IMG/VR virus record: IMGVR_UViG_3300035145_000254
Coordinates: 1 to 22,533 of that record
DNA from: a virus
Length of the DNA stretch: 22,533 nucleotides
Direction: 5' to 3' (one strand)
Part shown: one piece after another, positions 6,808 through 15,623 of the stretch
Layout of the letters: each line of letters begins with the position of its first letter
Position numbering within the stretch: position 1 is the first letter of the stretch
Notes under the pieces: generated by a model
What the model saw: only the letters and a program-made list of their open reading frames with translations
Databases searched by the model: none
Told to the model about the DNA's origin: nothing
Program-made: the position numbers and the translations under genes

Positions 6808-9180
6808 ATGGCAGATCAGGAAGAGATACAAAGGCGGCGCGAGCAAGCGATTCAGAACGCTACGGCTAGACTACAGCAAAGATCCTCTGCTTCTGTTGTT
6901 GGTGCTTCCGATGTTGCGCCGGGTCAAATTGTTGGCGCTCCGCCTCCTGCTGATCTGGAGGCAAGAAGACTAGCAGCTATTGAGAGAGCGGCAGACGCTT
7001 CTGAGTCAGCTAGATATGCCTCAGAGAGAAGGGCCGCATTTGAGCAAGCGCCAGAAATTTCGATGGCTGGTGTTGAGTCTATTATGACTCCGCTCTCTGA
7101 AGATGCTGGAATCATGCAGCGTGCGGGTAGAGAAGCTAAAGGACTTGGGCTAGGTGCAGTTGGTCTTACTACGTTTGATCCGTGGGAGTTTGGTCAAATG
7201 CTAATGAGGCAAGACCCAAACATAGGAGTAGTGCAGACTCCGGAGGGAGAATTCTTAGCTGTCAATCGCCAGACTAATCGAGTCGTTTCTTTGAACAAGC
7301 CCGGCATCAGCATGATGGATGTTATGCAAATGCTTGCAACAGTTGCTCCGGCATCAAGGGTTGCTTCGGGAACTACCATACCCGGAAGGATGGGGTTAGA
7401 GGCTGCAACTCAGTCAGGTATTGAAGCGGCGCAAACTGTCGCTGGAGGTCAGTTTAATCCTTCAGAGGTTGTTCTTGGAACCGCGGTTACTGGCGCATCA
7501 GATATTGTTCCGGGGGCATATCGAGGAGCAAGAGAAATGCTTGCCAGAAGAGCGCCGGAAGAAACCGGAATGAGGCAGGTAATATCTGAGATTGGCGAAG
7601 CGGCTATAAGCGATCAGCCTTCAAGGATAGCAAGAGCAGCAGAAACCGTTAGAGCAGATCCTACGCTTGTTGGAGCGGCGGAAAGGCTTGGCGTTGAGCA
7701 AACTGTACCAATAAGCGCATTGTCGGGTAACGAGCAGTTTAGAGCTGTCCAGGCGGGACTTACAGCAAGGCTAGGGTCAGACCTTGCTGACGATCAGGCA
7801 AATGCAATTTTAGCGCTATCCGAGAATGTCGCTAGAAGAATGGACGAATATGGCGCTGCAGCATCTCGTGGGGCGTTTGATGATGTTATACGGGACAGGA
7901 TACAGGATGATATTGCCAGCCTATCTGAGCAATCAAACTACTTATATAAAGCCTTAGATAAAGCGGTAGACAGGTTTGGTGGAAAGTTTCAGACAGTAGA
8001 AACGCCAATCCTAAACTCATATGTTAGTCAGCTAAATCAGGCGTATAGAAGCATAAATCAAATGCCTTCTGGTTTGAGAAATATACTTAACCAGATAACA
8101 GACCCGGAGGGCATATCTTACGAGGCGCTCGATCGCCTAAGACGAGCCACAGGAGAGCAATATGCCTCTGCTTTAAGGGGCTCCAATCCATATCCTGATA
8201 CTGATGTCAGATCACTTGGGCAAATCTATGACGTAATTACCCGGCAGCAGAACCAGGCGCTTGAGGGAATAGTCGGCACTAGGGCTCCTGAGATATGGGA
8301 CGCAGCAAAAGGCTTGGTGGCTCAGAGAAAGCAACTTGAAGAGCTTTCAATACAATCTCTCGGAAGAGATTTGACTAATGATCTGATGCCAAAGCTAGAG
8401 CAGTCTCTTGCGAGCATTACTAGGGGTAATATTCAGTCGTTTACCAGAAGAATCAACGCGATCCCGCAAGAGCTAAGACCACAGGCCATGATTACTGCAT
8501 TGAAGGGAATGATGCAGAAAACAGCTAGGTCTGCTGACGTTGATAAAGATTTCACAATGTCTCTGTCTTTTTATCCAAACTGGTGGAGGCAAGTAAAATC
8601 TGATTCAAAGGTTTTTGGTCTTGTTACTAAATACCTTGATCCAGAGCAGATTAGATTTTTTGACGATGTTGCTAGAATTGGTGGCAGTCTACAGAGAAGC
8701 ATTCAGAAACAGCCGATGAATGGAAGGCTTGTTGAGTTTGTTGATAACCTAGATAAGTCTGGAGGCTTAATCTCCAGAGTGCTTGGTAGGATAGGAACCG
8801 ATCGCGGTCCTGTTGGTATGGCCGCAAGGGGAGGCTCTGTTGTTTTTGATACCTTAGTCGGAGCAGCCGGTAGGAGCGATGTAACGCAGAGAATGTCGGA
8901 CCTTCTAAGGGATAACAATTTCCGAAGATTAGTTATAAGGGGAGCGGAAGGCGAGCCAGTTGATAGGGTTTCCGAAAGGCTAATAACGTCACGGGCTTTC
9001 ACCAATTGGTATAATTCTGCTTCTGATTCCGTTAAGTCAGCGATTCAAGAGCTAGGAAGAAGGGCTACTCAAGATATACCTAATGCCTCTGCTGAAAGAA
9101 TACTCGCGGCTGGGGTTGCGGACTACTTTACCCGCTCTAACATTGATGAGATCGAACAATATTTTACTGGTGAAGAATAA
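6808..9180 (+). CDS. Large ejection protein, P22 gp16-like in position
   Basis: A 790-residue protein with TAAGGAATT before the ATG. The first 80 residues are charged and helical (EEIQRRREQAIQNATARLQQ). Residues 100-240 contain Gly/Ala-rich, mildly hydrophobic stretches (AKGLGLGAVGLTTFDPWEFG). The rest is largely helical and Arg/Ala/Asp-rich, with a short MSLSFYPNWWRQVKSDSK segment near 585-602. It is longer than P22 gp16 (about 609 residues) and, like that gene, closes the ejection block just before the tail appendage gene. gp16 is the P22 protein that helps DNA cross the inner membrane. No transglycosylase or protease signature is visible. The 3' end overlaps the fibre start as TAATG. Confidence 0.65.
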   Translation: MADQEEIQRRREQAIQNATARLQQRSSASVVGASDVAPGQIVGAPPPADLEARRLAAIERAADASESARYASERRAAFEQAPEISMAGVESIMTPLSEDAGIMQRAGREAKGLGLGAVGLTTFDPWEFGQMLMRQDPNIGVVQTPEGEFLAVNRQTNRVVSLNKPGISMMDVMQMLATVAPASRVASGTTIPGRMGLEAATQSGIEAAQTVAGGQFNPSEVVLGTAVTGASDIVPGAYRGAREMLARRAPEETGMRQVISEIGEAAISDQPSRIARAAETVRADPTLVGAAERLGVEQTVPISALSGNEQFRAVQAGLTARLGSDLADDQANAILALSENVARRMDEYGAAASRGAFDDVIRDRIQDDIASLSEQSNYLYKALDKAVDRFGGKFQTVETPILNSYVSQLNQAYRSINQMPSGLRNILNQITDPEGISYEALDRLRRATGEQYASALRGSNPYPDTDVRSLGQIYDVITRQQNQALEGIVGTRAPEIWDAAKGLVAQRKQLEELSIQSLGRDLTNDLMPKLEQSLASITRGNIQSFTRRINAIPQELRPQAMITALKGMMQKTARSADVDKDFTMSLSFYPNWWRQVKSDSKVFGLVTKYLDPEQIRFFDDVARIGGSLQRSIQKQPMNGRLVEFVDNLDKSGGLISRVLGRIGTDRGPVGMAARGGSVVFDTLVGAAGRSDVTQRMSDLLRDNNFRRLVIRGAEGEPVDRVSERLITSRAFTNWYNSASDSVKSAIQELGRRATQDIPNASAERILAAGVADYFTRSNIDEIEQYFTGEE

Positions 9181-12100
9181 TGGCTAGATTTGGCGAGATA
9201 AACGCACAATACTTTGATGACGCTGGCGATCCGCTTGGAAGCGGTAAGCTGTATTTCTACGAGACGGGTACTACCACTCTCAAGACTACCTACAGCGATA
9301 TCAATCAGACGATCGCTAACACCAACCCGGTGATCCTGAGTGCTGCAGGTAGGCAGCCAGACATATTCTTCAGTGGTACTGCTAAAGCAATACTGGTGGA
9401 TAAGAACGATGTTCAGATTCTGGTTCGAGATCCTGTTGGAGAGACAGGAAACAACTTTGGCGAGGGCTGGGTATCGGTAACAGTATATGATGCCGATGAT
9501 GTTGTGCTGGGAAGTGACGGCCAATATTACCGAAGCCTGTCAGCAGGAAATCAAAACAACAACCCAGTATCGACTACCGGGTACTGGACGCTATTGTATT
9601 CAGTGGCCTGGAATGCGGGAATTAAATACCAAGAGGGCTCTGTAGTAACCTATAACCTTGAGCAATATCAAAGCCTGCAGAATAACAACCAAAACAACAA
9701 CCCATCTACATCACCATCGTATTGGACCCTTCTGAGCTTCGCATGGATATCTACTGCGACTTACGATAACGGTCAGAATGCGGTTGGATCTGATGGTGTT
9801 CTATATACATCTCAGCAGGCATCAAATACCGGAAATGATCCCACAGACGCAGCCAATCGTCCGACTTATTGGGTAGGGACATCAGCAGATGCGGCGGCTA
9901 GTGCTACAGCGGCTGCAGCATCAGAAGCGGCAGCGGCGGCTAGCGAGACTGCTGCTGCTACAAGCGAGACTAACGCAGCTACATCCGCAACCAATGCGGC
10001 AACATCAGAAACCAATGCGGCCACTTCCGCAACTAACGCTGCTACATCTGAGACCAATGCTGCAAGCTCTGAAACGGCAGCGGCGGCTTCTGCGGCAGCG
10101 GCTGCGGCAAGCTATGATGATTTTGACGATAGGTATCTTGGCGCGAAGGCCAGCGATCCCAATTATGATAATGATGGCAATCCTTTGATCACCGGGGCGT
10201 TGTACTTCAACACAACCCGTTCGGTCATGAAGGTCTATAACTCAATAGCATGGCAGGCTGTTGATTTTGATCCAGATAGTCTAGAAGTAAGCCTGATCCC
10301 GGCAACTGATGATACATACGATCTGGGATCGGCAACCTATCAATGGCGCGATCTATACATTGGCGGCACTATAACTGGCGGCACTATAACTGGCTCGTCT
10401 GGTAACGCATCTTCTCCTAGTTTTACGTTTGATTCAGACTCAAATACTGGTTTGTTTAGAGCGTTAGCAGATACTTTAGGGTTTTCTACTGCTGGCTCAG
10501 AAGCAATGCGTATTGTTTCAGACGGCTCATTGTTAGTTGGTAAGACTGTAAACGATAGTACAAGTGTTGGAATACGATTAAGCGGTAGCAGCCCAGGATT
10601 TGTTTCTCTTATAAGAGATAGTGGAAGGCCGCTTTATGTTGGCCGTAATACAACGGATGGTAGCATAGCTGAGTTTGCCAAAGATGGCACAAGCGTGGGT
10701 GTTATTGGTGTTGCTGGTAGTGGCACACAGCCATATTTTGTTCGGACAGGTCTTGGCGGTATAAAAATTGGAATTGATGGTTCTACCGCTCTTTTAATTC
10801 CTTGTAATTCAAGCGGAACTTCTGTCAATGGTGGCGCAGATTTAGGCACTTCATCAAACAACTTTAGAAATCTCCACCTATCAGGCACAGCCTCAATTGG
10901 CGTTTCATCTTCATCTAATGCTTCAGGCGATTTGGTAGTAGGGACAACTACTGGCGGGACTATAACTCTAACGCGAGAGAGTGAAAGCTACGCCCAAAAC
11001 GACCTTATTGGAAGAATTGATTGGTTCAATGAAGACAATTCAGGTGAGGGGCAAAACGTAGCGGCATACATTGGAGCTTATGCTGCTGGTTCTTTGGGTG
11101 ATGACGCATATTTGACCTTTAACACTGTTGCAGCAGGTGCTGGTGGTGCAGACGCAGGTGAAAGTATGCGCATAGATAGCGACGGCAACGTAGGTATTGG
11201 CACTAGTAGTCCTCAGTATCTTGGACACTTTGTAGACGGCGATGTTGCTATTGTTGATTCAGATGCAACTAACAACGCTGAAAAGCAATCTCTATTATTT
11301 GGTGGAGCTTCAGGTGAGTCGGCGGGATTAGCAGGTATAACTGGCTATAGAGGTGCTTCTGCCAGTGCAGGCGAACTTATTTTCAAAACGAATCAGGGTT
11401 CTGGCATTACAGAAGCAATGCGCATTGACAGCAGTGGCAACTTTCTTGTTGCTACTACTGATGAAGATACCCAGAATAACAATGCAGGTTCTTCTGCGGA
11501 TAATGGTCTTGTCTACAACATAGGTTCTGGTGGTTATTTTAATGTAGCTAGATATAACGGAACAGTTGGTTACTTTAATAGAACAGGTACAGAAGGCGAC
11601 ATTGTTCAGTTCCGCTTTGGTGGCACATCAGTCGGTAGTATTGGTGCTTCAGGTGGAGCATTACAGGTTTCAGGTAACACAAATAGTGGCTTGCAATTTA
11701 ATTCAAGCTCATTTGTTCCGATGCAAAATGGAGCAACAATAGATGCGACTATTGATTTAGGTTCAAGTGTTAGACGCTTCAAAGATCTCTACCTATCAGG
11801 CGGTTTACGCGCAGACACATTGACGTTTAGCACTCTTGCTGGCACAGAAGCAATGCGGATTGACTCCAGTGGCAATGTGGGTATTGGTGTTTCAGCACTG
11901 GAAACTACATCTTCTACTAGAACCGCCCTTACGATAGACAATTCATTTTTTGCGTGGGGTCGTGACAGCTACAACGAAGCGGGTGTTGCACAGGGTAGTT
12001 ATAGAAACTCTGCTGGAAATGATGAATACAGAACAACTGGCGTGGCTGCATCTCAAGTCGCATTTAGTGCTGGCACTATAAATCTTCAGGTAGCAGCATC

Positions 12101-12857
12101 TGGTACAAATGGAAATACTATAAGTTGGACAGATGGAATTGTCGTAGATAACAGCGGCAATGTCGGTATTGGCACTAATAGTCCTAACAACTTATTAGAT
12201 GTAGCTGGTTCTTCTGCTTTTGGAATAACATTAACAGACACTGACACTAATACTGAAGCCAGTATATCCACAAACGATAATGGCAATCTAACTTTATCAG
12301 CGGATGTAAATAACATAAGAGGTTCTTCTGCGCTTGTTATGCGCGTAGATGCCTCAGAAGCTGCTCGCATTGACTCCTCTCGCAACTTGCTTGTTGGTAC
12401 TACAACAGCTCCTGAAAGCAGTGGCTCTGGAGCAGGTTTTGTAACATCAACTAATTCAAGACGCATTTTACAGTTAGCAACAACTTCTACTGCTACTAAC
12501 ACTTTGCAAACTTTTAATAATCCAAATGGAACTGTTGGAAGCGTTGTCACTAGCGCATCAGCTACTACTTACAACACTTCATCAGACCAACGTCTCAAAG
12601 AAAATATTGCAGACGCAGATGACGCAGGCAGCAAGGTAGACGCTATTCAGGTTCGTCAGTTTGATTGGAAAGCTGATGGCAGTCACCAAGACTACGGCAT
12701 GGTTGCTCAAGAGTTAGTGACTGTTGCTCCTGAGGCTGTACATCAACCAGAAGACCCCGAAGAAATGATGGGTGTGGATTACTCAAAGTTAGTACCAATG
12801 TTAATCAAAGAAATTCAATCACTACGCAACCGTGTTGCAACACTAGAAGGAAATTAA
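9180..12857 (+). CDS. Tail fibre with carbohydrate-binding-like repeats and S74 autocleavage domain
   Basis: 1225 residues. Residues 1-95 are an adaptor-type N-terminus (FGEINAQYFDDAGDPLGSGK, YFYETGTTTLKTTYSD). About 97-232 hold three repeats ending in YWTLL, YWTLL and TYW, resembling chitin-binding CBM5/12 modules. Residues 235-311 are an Ala/Ser/Thr/Asn heptad stalk. From 440 on there are six EAMRIDSSGNVGIGT-like units and three DLGS-x-RxFKDLYLSG-like units, the outline of a beta-rich shaft. The last 91 residues form an intramolecular chaperone (peptidase S74 type): SDQRLKEN places Ser1135 and Lys1140 at the known Ser-x4-Lys spacing, with a terminal coiled coil. In that family the fibre is cut just before this Ser after trimerisation. 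The protein should bind the host surface. I see no depolymerase motif. Confidence 0.9.
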   Translation: MARFGEINAQYFDDAGDPLGSGKLYFYETGTTTLKTTYSDINQTIANTNPVILSAAGRQPDIFFSGTAKAILVDKNDVQILVRDPVGETGNNFGEGWVSVTVYDADDVVLGSDGQYYRSLSAGNQNNNPVSTTGYWTLLYSVAWNAGIKYQEGSVVTYNLEQYQSLQNNNQNNNPSTSPSYWTLLSFAWISTATYDNGQNAVGSDGVLYTSQQASNTGNDPTDAANRPTYWVGTSADAAASATAAAASEAAAAASETAAATSETNAATSATNAATSETNAATSATNAATSETNAASSETAAAASAAAAAASYDDFDDRYLGAKASDPNYDNDGNPLITGALYFNTTRSVMKVYNSIAWQAVDFDPDSLEVSLIPATDDTYDLGSATYQWRDLYIGGTITGGTITGSSGNASSPSFTFDSDSNTGLFRALADTLGFSTAGSEAMRIVSDGSLLVGKTVNDSTSVGIRLSGSSPGFVSLIRDSGRPLYVGRNTTDGSIAEFAKDGTSVGVIGVAGSGTQPYFVRTGLGGIKIGIDGSTALLIPCNSSGTSVNGGADLGTSSNNFRNLHLSGTASIGVSSSSNASGDLVVGTTTGGTITLTRESESYAQNDLIGRIDWFNEDNSGEGQNVAAYIGAYAAGSLGDDAYLTFNTVAAGAGGADAGESMRIDSDGNVGIGTSSPQYLGHFVDGDVAIVDSDATNNAEKQSLLFGGASGESAGLAGITGYRGASASAGELIFKTNQGSGITEAMRIDSSGNFLVATTDEDTQNNNAGSSADNGLVYNIGSGGYFNVARYNGTVGYFNRTGTEGDIVQFRFGGTSVGSIGASGGALQVSGNTNSGLQFNSSSFVPMQNGATIDATIDLGSSVRRFKDLYLSGGLRADTLTFSTLAGTEAMRIDSSGNVGIGVSALETTSSTRTALTIDNSFFAWGRDSYNEAGVAQGSYRNSAGNDEYRTTGVAASQVAFSAGTINLQVAASGTNGNTISWTDGIVVDNSGNVGIGTNSPNNLLDVAGSSAFGITLTDTDTNTEASISTNDNGNLTLSADVNNIRGSSALVMRVDASEAARIDSSRNLLVGTTTAPESSGSGAGFVTSTNSRRILQLATTSTATNTLQTFNNPNGTVGSVVTSASATTYNTSSDQRLKENIADADDAGSKVDAIQVRQFDWKADGSHQDYGMVAQELVTVAPEAVHQPEDPEEMMGVDYSKLVPMLIKEIQSLRNRVATLEGN
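9886..10112 (+). repeat. Heptad-coding tandem repeat in fibre stalk
   Basis: Roughly 21-base periodic repeats encode near-copies of the heptad AATSETN / AATSATN, flanked by Ala/Ser-rich runs (fibre residues 235-311). Synonymous codons vary between copies, so this is an old protein-level repeat and not a recent DNA duplication. Such heptads form trimeric coiled stalks in phage fibres, and the repeat number can change by recombination. Confidence 0.85.
10362..10394 (+). repeat. Perfect 15-base tandem duplication in fibre gene
   Basis: The unit GGCGGCACTATAACT occurs twice back to back (10362-10376 and 10377-10391), followed by GGC of a third unit. It encodes GGTITGGTITG at residues 395-405, just before the shaft modules. 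Exact identity, including third codon positions, indicates recent slippage. Downstream of it the gene becomes more AT-rich. Confidence 0.9.
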
Positions 12858-12858
12858 C

Positions 12859-13182
12859 ATGACAACTTTTAATTGGACTATCGCAACTCTTGAATACGAC
12901 TTACAGCCCTCTGAAATGGACGGCGCTGTTATTGTCGCACACTGGCGTTGCAATGCTGAGCAAGTAGACGGTGAGAATACTTACACTGCTTCTTCTTACG
13001 GCACTTGTGGCTTTAGCCCTGACCCATCAGCAGAAGGTTATGTACCTTACGCTGATCTTACTCAAGAAATTGTTCTTGGGTGGGTGTACGACTCAGTAGA
13101 CAAAGACGCTACTGAAGCAAGCCTGCAAGCTAACATTGATTTGCAGATCAACCCTGTAACAGCCTCGGGAGTCCCGTGGTAA
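12859..13182 (+). CDS. Small fibre-associated conserved protein (DUF7936-like)
   Basis: A 107-residue protein starting one base after the fibre stop, with AAGGAAA (12847-12853) upstream. It begins MTTFNWTIATLEYDLQPSEM and has an AVIVAHWRCNAEQ strand and a YTASSYGTCGFSPDP segment. The end contains LGWVYDSVDKDATEASLQAN and an Ile-Asn-Pro tail. I recall similar proteins, listed under DUF7936, next to fibre genes in aquatic phages, where they may be small tail or receptor-region proteins. No catalytic residues stand out. Its location and coupling suggest it works with the fibre as an accessory tip or assembly factor, but this is unproven. Codon use matches the AT-rich fibre 3' half, so the two may have moved together. 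Confidence 0.65.
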   Translation: MTTFNWTIATLEYDLQPSEMDGAVIVAHWRCNAEQVDGENTYTASSYGTCGFSPDPSAEGYVPYADLTQEIVLGWVYDSVDKDATEASLQANIDLQINPVTASGVPW

Positions 13183-13198
13183 CTTAGGAGAAAATCTA

Positions 13199-13411
13199 AT
13201 GAGTAAAGACAACAAAGCTCAGATGATTACGATAGACGAAGTAGAGTACGACACTGCTGATTTTACAGAAGAGCAGATTGTTCTAACCAACCACTGTCTT
13301 GATTTGGATAGGAAGATTGGGAATATGAACTTCCAACTCCAACAACTACAAGTCGGCAAAGAATCATTTTTGAAGATGCTCAAAGAGTCTTTGGAGACTG
13401 CTGAAGAGTAA
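13199..13411 (+). CDS. Small conserved phage protein, short coiled coil (DUF6447-like)
   Basis: 70 residues with AGGAG eight bases before the ATG. The N-terminal part reads MITIDEVEYDTADFTEEQIV, and the rest is a helix (LDLDRKIGNMNFQLQQLQVG) that probably forms a coiled coil. The layout of a short strand pair IDEVEYD followed by a helix matches small phage proteins I know as DUF6447-like, common near tail and lysis genes of aquatic phages. No function is established. It sits between fibre-associated and lysis-side genes, all co-oriented. Confidence 0.6.
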   Translation: MSKDNKAQMITIDEVEYDTADFTEEQIVLTNHCLDLDRKIGNMNFQLQQLQVGKESFLKMLKESLETAEE

Positions 13412-13423
13412 GAAGTATGTATT

Positions 13424-13636
13424 GTGGTTCATGTTTTTGTACTAATAATGACCATTGGAGGGGTGGAGGTAGCTAACGATACTTGTCGTGAAGCTATGTG
13501 TTTTTTTAATTTAGATACCTGCAATTCGTTTGCGGCTAAGTTAAGGCGCAGAGCTTCACCAAGTACACAAAACATAACGGCATATTGTAAGCCGATACTT
13601 GTAGACCCGACTCAAGAAGGCGTCCGGGTGTACTGA
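13424..13636 (+). CDS. Small cysteine-containing protein with hydrophobic N-terminus
   Basis: The start is a GTG at 13424, with AGAAG eight bases upstream; an ATG at 13416 is in another frame and closes quickly. Residues 2-13 (VHVFVLIMTIGG) form a short hydrophobic segment that could act as a weak signal or anchor. Four cysteines (21, 26, 33, 55) suggest a disulphide-stabilised domain outside the cytoplasm. Phage proteins beginning with similar IHVFVL-type N-termini and ending in an AYC-P-V segment are familiar from aquatic myo- and podoviruses, without known role. Secretion or an envelope role near the lysis genes is plausible but inferred. The end overlaps the next start as TGATG. Confidence 0.6.
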   Translation: MVHVFVLIMTIGGVEVANDTCREAMCFFNLDTCNSFAAKLRRRASPSTQNITAYCKPILVDPTQEGVRVY

Positions 13637-14100
13637 TGATTGATCCGGTATCAGCAGTAGCCACTGCAACAGCTGCCTACAATGCTTTGCAGAAAGGCAT
13701 CAAGATGGGCAAAGAACTGGAGAGTATGGCAGCTACTCTGGGAACGTGGTTCGATGCGTGCAGACAAGTCAAGGATGCCCAAGATGAAATAGAGAATCCT
13801 CCGCTATTTAAGTCTCTGACCAACAAGCAGTCTGTTGAGCAGGAAGCGTTATTAAATATGCAGAGACGCAAGCGCATCGCTCAGCAAGAATATGACCTGC
13901 GGATGACTATCTGTCTCAGGTATGGGGAGGAGGCGTATATTCAAATGATGCGCGATCGGGATACTATTACGGCAAACCGTAAAAGACAGGCAGAAAGACA
14001 GGCTCACAAGCGGAAAAACTTTGTTCTAAACGCCATACTATTTTCTTTGGTTGGCGTGACGATATACCTATTTTGGATTGTAATTAGGTTGTTCACATGA
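13636..14100 (+). CDS. Helical protein with C-terminal membrane anchor
   Basis: 154 residues. It begins MIDPVSAVATATAAYNALQK, then a charged helical region including GTWFDACRQVKDAQDEIENP, an Arg/Gln/Lys-rich helix (residues 95-128), and one strong transmembrane segment at about 129-152 (NAILFSLVGVTIYLFWIVI). Orientation is expected to be N-in by the positive stretch before the TM. Similar IDPVSA-type proteins occur near tail and lysis genes of T7-like and cyanophage genomes, as I remember them, without confirmed function. It might be an unrecognised lysis accessory or an inner-membrane partner. The TGATG and ATGA overlaps on both sides show tight coupling. Confidence 0.7.
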   Translation: MIDPVSAVATATAAYNALQKGIKMGKELESMAATLGTWFDACRQVKDAQDEIENPPLFKSLTNKQSVEQEALLNMQRRKRIAQQEYDLRMTICLRYGEEAYIQMMRDRDTITANRKRQAERQAHKRKNFVLNAILFSLVGVTIYLFWIVIRLFT

Positions 14101-15269
14101 AAAAGAATGGAGGCCGTAAGGTCATTAGTCCTGAGTTGTTGAGATACTGCACAACTGATTATCAGCGAGAAATAATCGAGCTTTATATGGAGCTTGGCAC
14201 TTCTCGCGCAGTTGGCGAAGAGATCGGGATCAAGGAGAGAACCGTCAGGGCAATAGTGGCGTCAATAGAGGCCAACGCTGCTAAAAAGGGGATGGGGTTT
14301 GATGGAAGCATCCCGGACGGATATCGGCTTCGAGGCAGGTCTACGCTTTTAGACGCTGACGGTAATACCAAGATTGAGTGGATAAAGACCGAAGTTGACA
14401 AAGAGCGCATGGAAGAGATGATGCGCGAAATTACCGAAGAGTTAGCTCAGGGCGTGAAGCCGTGGCCTGTAGTTAAGAAACCCGCGAATACAACCAAAGA
14501 CCTTTGCACGGTCTATACGATCACCGACTACCATATTGGAGCATATGCCTTCAAAGATGAGACGGGAGATGATTGGGATCTCAAGATAGCTGAGAACACA
14601 TTGTACCAGGGCATCAGCGACATGATGGCCGGGAGCCCGGATTCAGAGCAGGCTATATTTTGCCAGATGGGTGACTTCCTGCACTGGGATGGATTAGCTG
14701 CAGTAACGCCGCTCTCAAAGCATATTCTGGATGGCTCCGGGAGATATTCAGAGCTGGTGCAGCTGGCCGTAGAAACGTGCCTGAAGACAGTTGAAATGCT
14801 ACTTCGCAAGCACAAGAATGTTCACGTTATAATGTGCGAGGGGAACCACGATATTGCTGGTTCGCTTTGGTTGCAGGCCATCATGAAGATAGCCTTCAAA
14901 GACAACAAGCGTGTTACAGTAGATGACAGCGTATTTCCTTATTACAAGTTTAAGTGGGGCAAGGTGTTTTTAGGCTGGCATCACGGCCATTTGACTAAGA
15001 TAACCGGGCTGGCAGGAAAATTTTTCTCAGAGCCAAGATTCAGGCAAGACATGTCAGATGCTGAGTATATTTACTTGTCGACCGGGCATTTGCATACGAA
15101 GGAGTTGATGGAGCGATCTGGGGCTGTTCTCGAACGTCACCCGACTTTGTCTGCAAAAGATTCTTATTCGGCACGGGGATTCGAACATACGCAGAGGGGC
15201 GCGCTAGCAATTACCTACCACAAGGATAGGGGTGAGACTTCACGGGTGACGGTGGTCCCGGAAGGGTAA
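14097..15269 (+). CDS. Metallophosphoesterase with N-terminal helix-turn-helix
   Basis: 390 residues. All five calcineurin-like metallophosphoesterase motifs are visible in order: D144-x-H146 (ITDYHIG), G192-D193 (MGDFLHWDG), G249-N-H-D252, the G-W-H-H-G-H block at 293-298, and T-G-H-L-H at 329-333. These residues bind two metal ions in the family. Residues 15-60 form a helix-turn-helix-like segment (GTSRAVGEEIGIKERTVRAI), so the enzyme may be directed to DNA. Phage proteins of this design are common, but their substrate (DNA end, phosphorylated nucleotide or protein) is rarely known. The gene overlaps its upstream neighbour by ATGA and precedes the lysis cassette. The enzyme class is secure; the biological role is open. 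Confidence 0.9.
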   Translation: MKKNGGRKVISPELLRYCTTDYQREIIELYMELGTSRAVGEEIGIKERTVRAIVASIEANAAKKGMGFDGSIPDGYRLRGRSTLLDADGNTKIEWIKTEVDKERMEEMMREITEELAQGVKPWPVVKKPANTTKDLCTVYTITDYHIGAYAFKDETGDDWDLKIAENTLYQGISDMMAGSPDSEQAIFCQMGDFLHWDGLAAVTPLSKHILDGSGRYSELVQLAVETCLKTVEMLLRKHKNVHVIMCEGNHDIAGSLWLQAIMKIAFKDNKRVTVDDSVFPYYKFKWGKVFLGWHHGHLTKITGLAGKFFSEPRFRQDMSDAEYIYLSTGHLHTKELMERSGAVLERHPTLSAKDSYSARGFEHTQRGALAITYHKDRGETSRVTVVPEG

Positions 15270-15273
15270 AATT

Positions 15274-15513
15274 ATGGAAAACCGAATTGAAAGGATTGAA
15301 TCTAAGATTGACGATCTGCAGGAGGCCGTGATCTCATTGGCGCGTGTGGAAGAGAGAATAACAACCATTTTCAATCGACAATCAAATATAGAAGATAGAG
15401 TAAACTCGATGGACGAGAGGCTGGCTAAAATTTCACCATCCGTGGCCTTCGGGGAGCGTATATTTTGGATAATTATTGTTGCTACTGTGACCGTTATAGG
15501 ACGGATGTTATGA
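15274..15513 (+). CDS. Coiled-coil protein with C-terminal TM segment, XhlA-like
   Basis: 79 residues with GGAAGGG seven bases before the ATG. Residues 1-55 are a charged coiled coil (ENRIERIESKIDDLQEAVIS) and residues 60-77 a single transmembrane segment (ERIFWIIIVATVTVIG). This is the layout of XhlA-type haemolysin/holin partner proteins, which help holins release endolysin. It opens a run of three membrane-protein genes before the endolysin. The 3' end overlaps the next ATG as ATGA. A spanin is unlikely because there is no N-terminal signal anchor or lipobox. Function is inferred from layout and neighbours. Confidence 0.7.
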   Translation: MENRIERIESKIDDLQEAVISLARVEERITTIFNRQSNIEDRVNSMDERLAKISPSVAFGERIFWIIIVATVTVIGRML

Positions 15514-15623
15514 AGAAGATAGGTAAATTTGTACGAGGTTTGGTTCAGGACGCCACTGAGAAGCAGGTAGGCATTGCTACTGTGGTTCTGGTTATTATCC
15601 TTATTGCTCTCGGCGCGTCATGA
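15510..15623 (+). CDS. 37-residue single-TM peptide in lysis cassette
   Basis: This short frame runs MKKIGKFVRGLVQDATEKQV and then a strong hydrophobic helix (residues 20-36: GIATVVLVIILIALGAS). It shares ATGA with the previous stop and ATGA with the next start, so translation of three membrane proteins is linked. The N-terminus is basic and amphipathic, and the TM near the C-terminus has small residues like pinholin helices. It could be a holin partner, an antiholin or a small pore-former. It has no homologue I can name. Overlaps on both sides make chance unlikely. Confidence 0.7.
   Translation: MKKIGKFVRGLVQDATEKQVGIATVVLVIILIALGAS

Noticed and set aside
9866-10188. Frames on both strands within the fibre heptad repeat
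   Set aside because: Products of the 21-base periodic DNA, with repetitive peptides and no ribosome sites.
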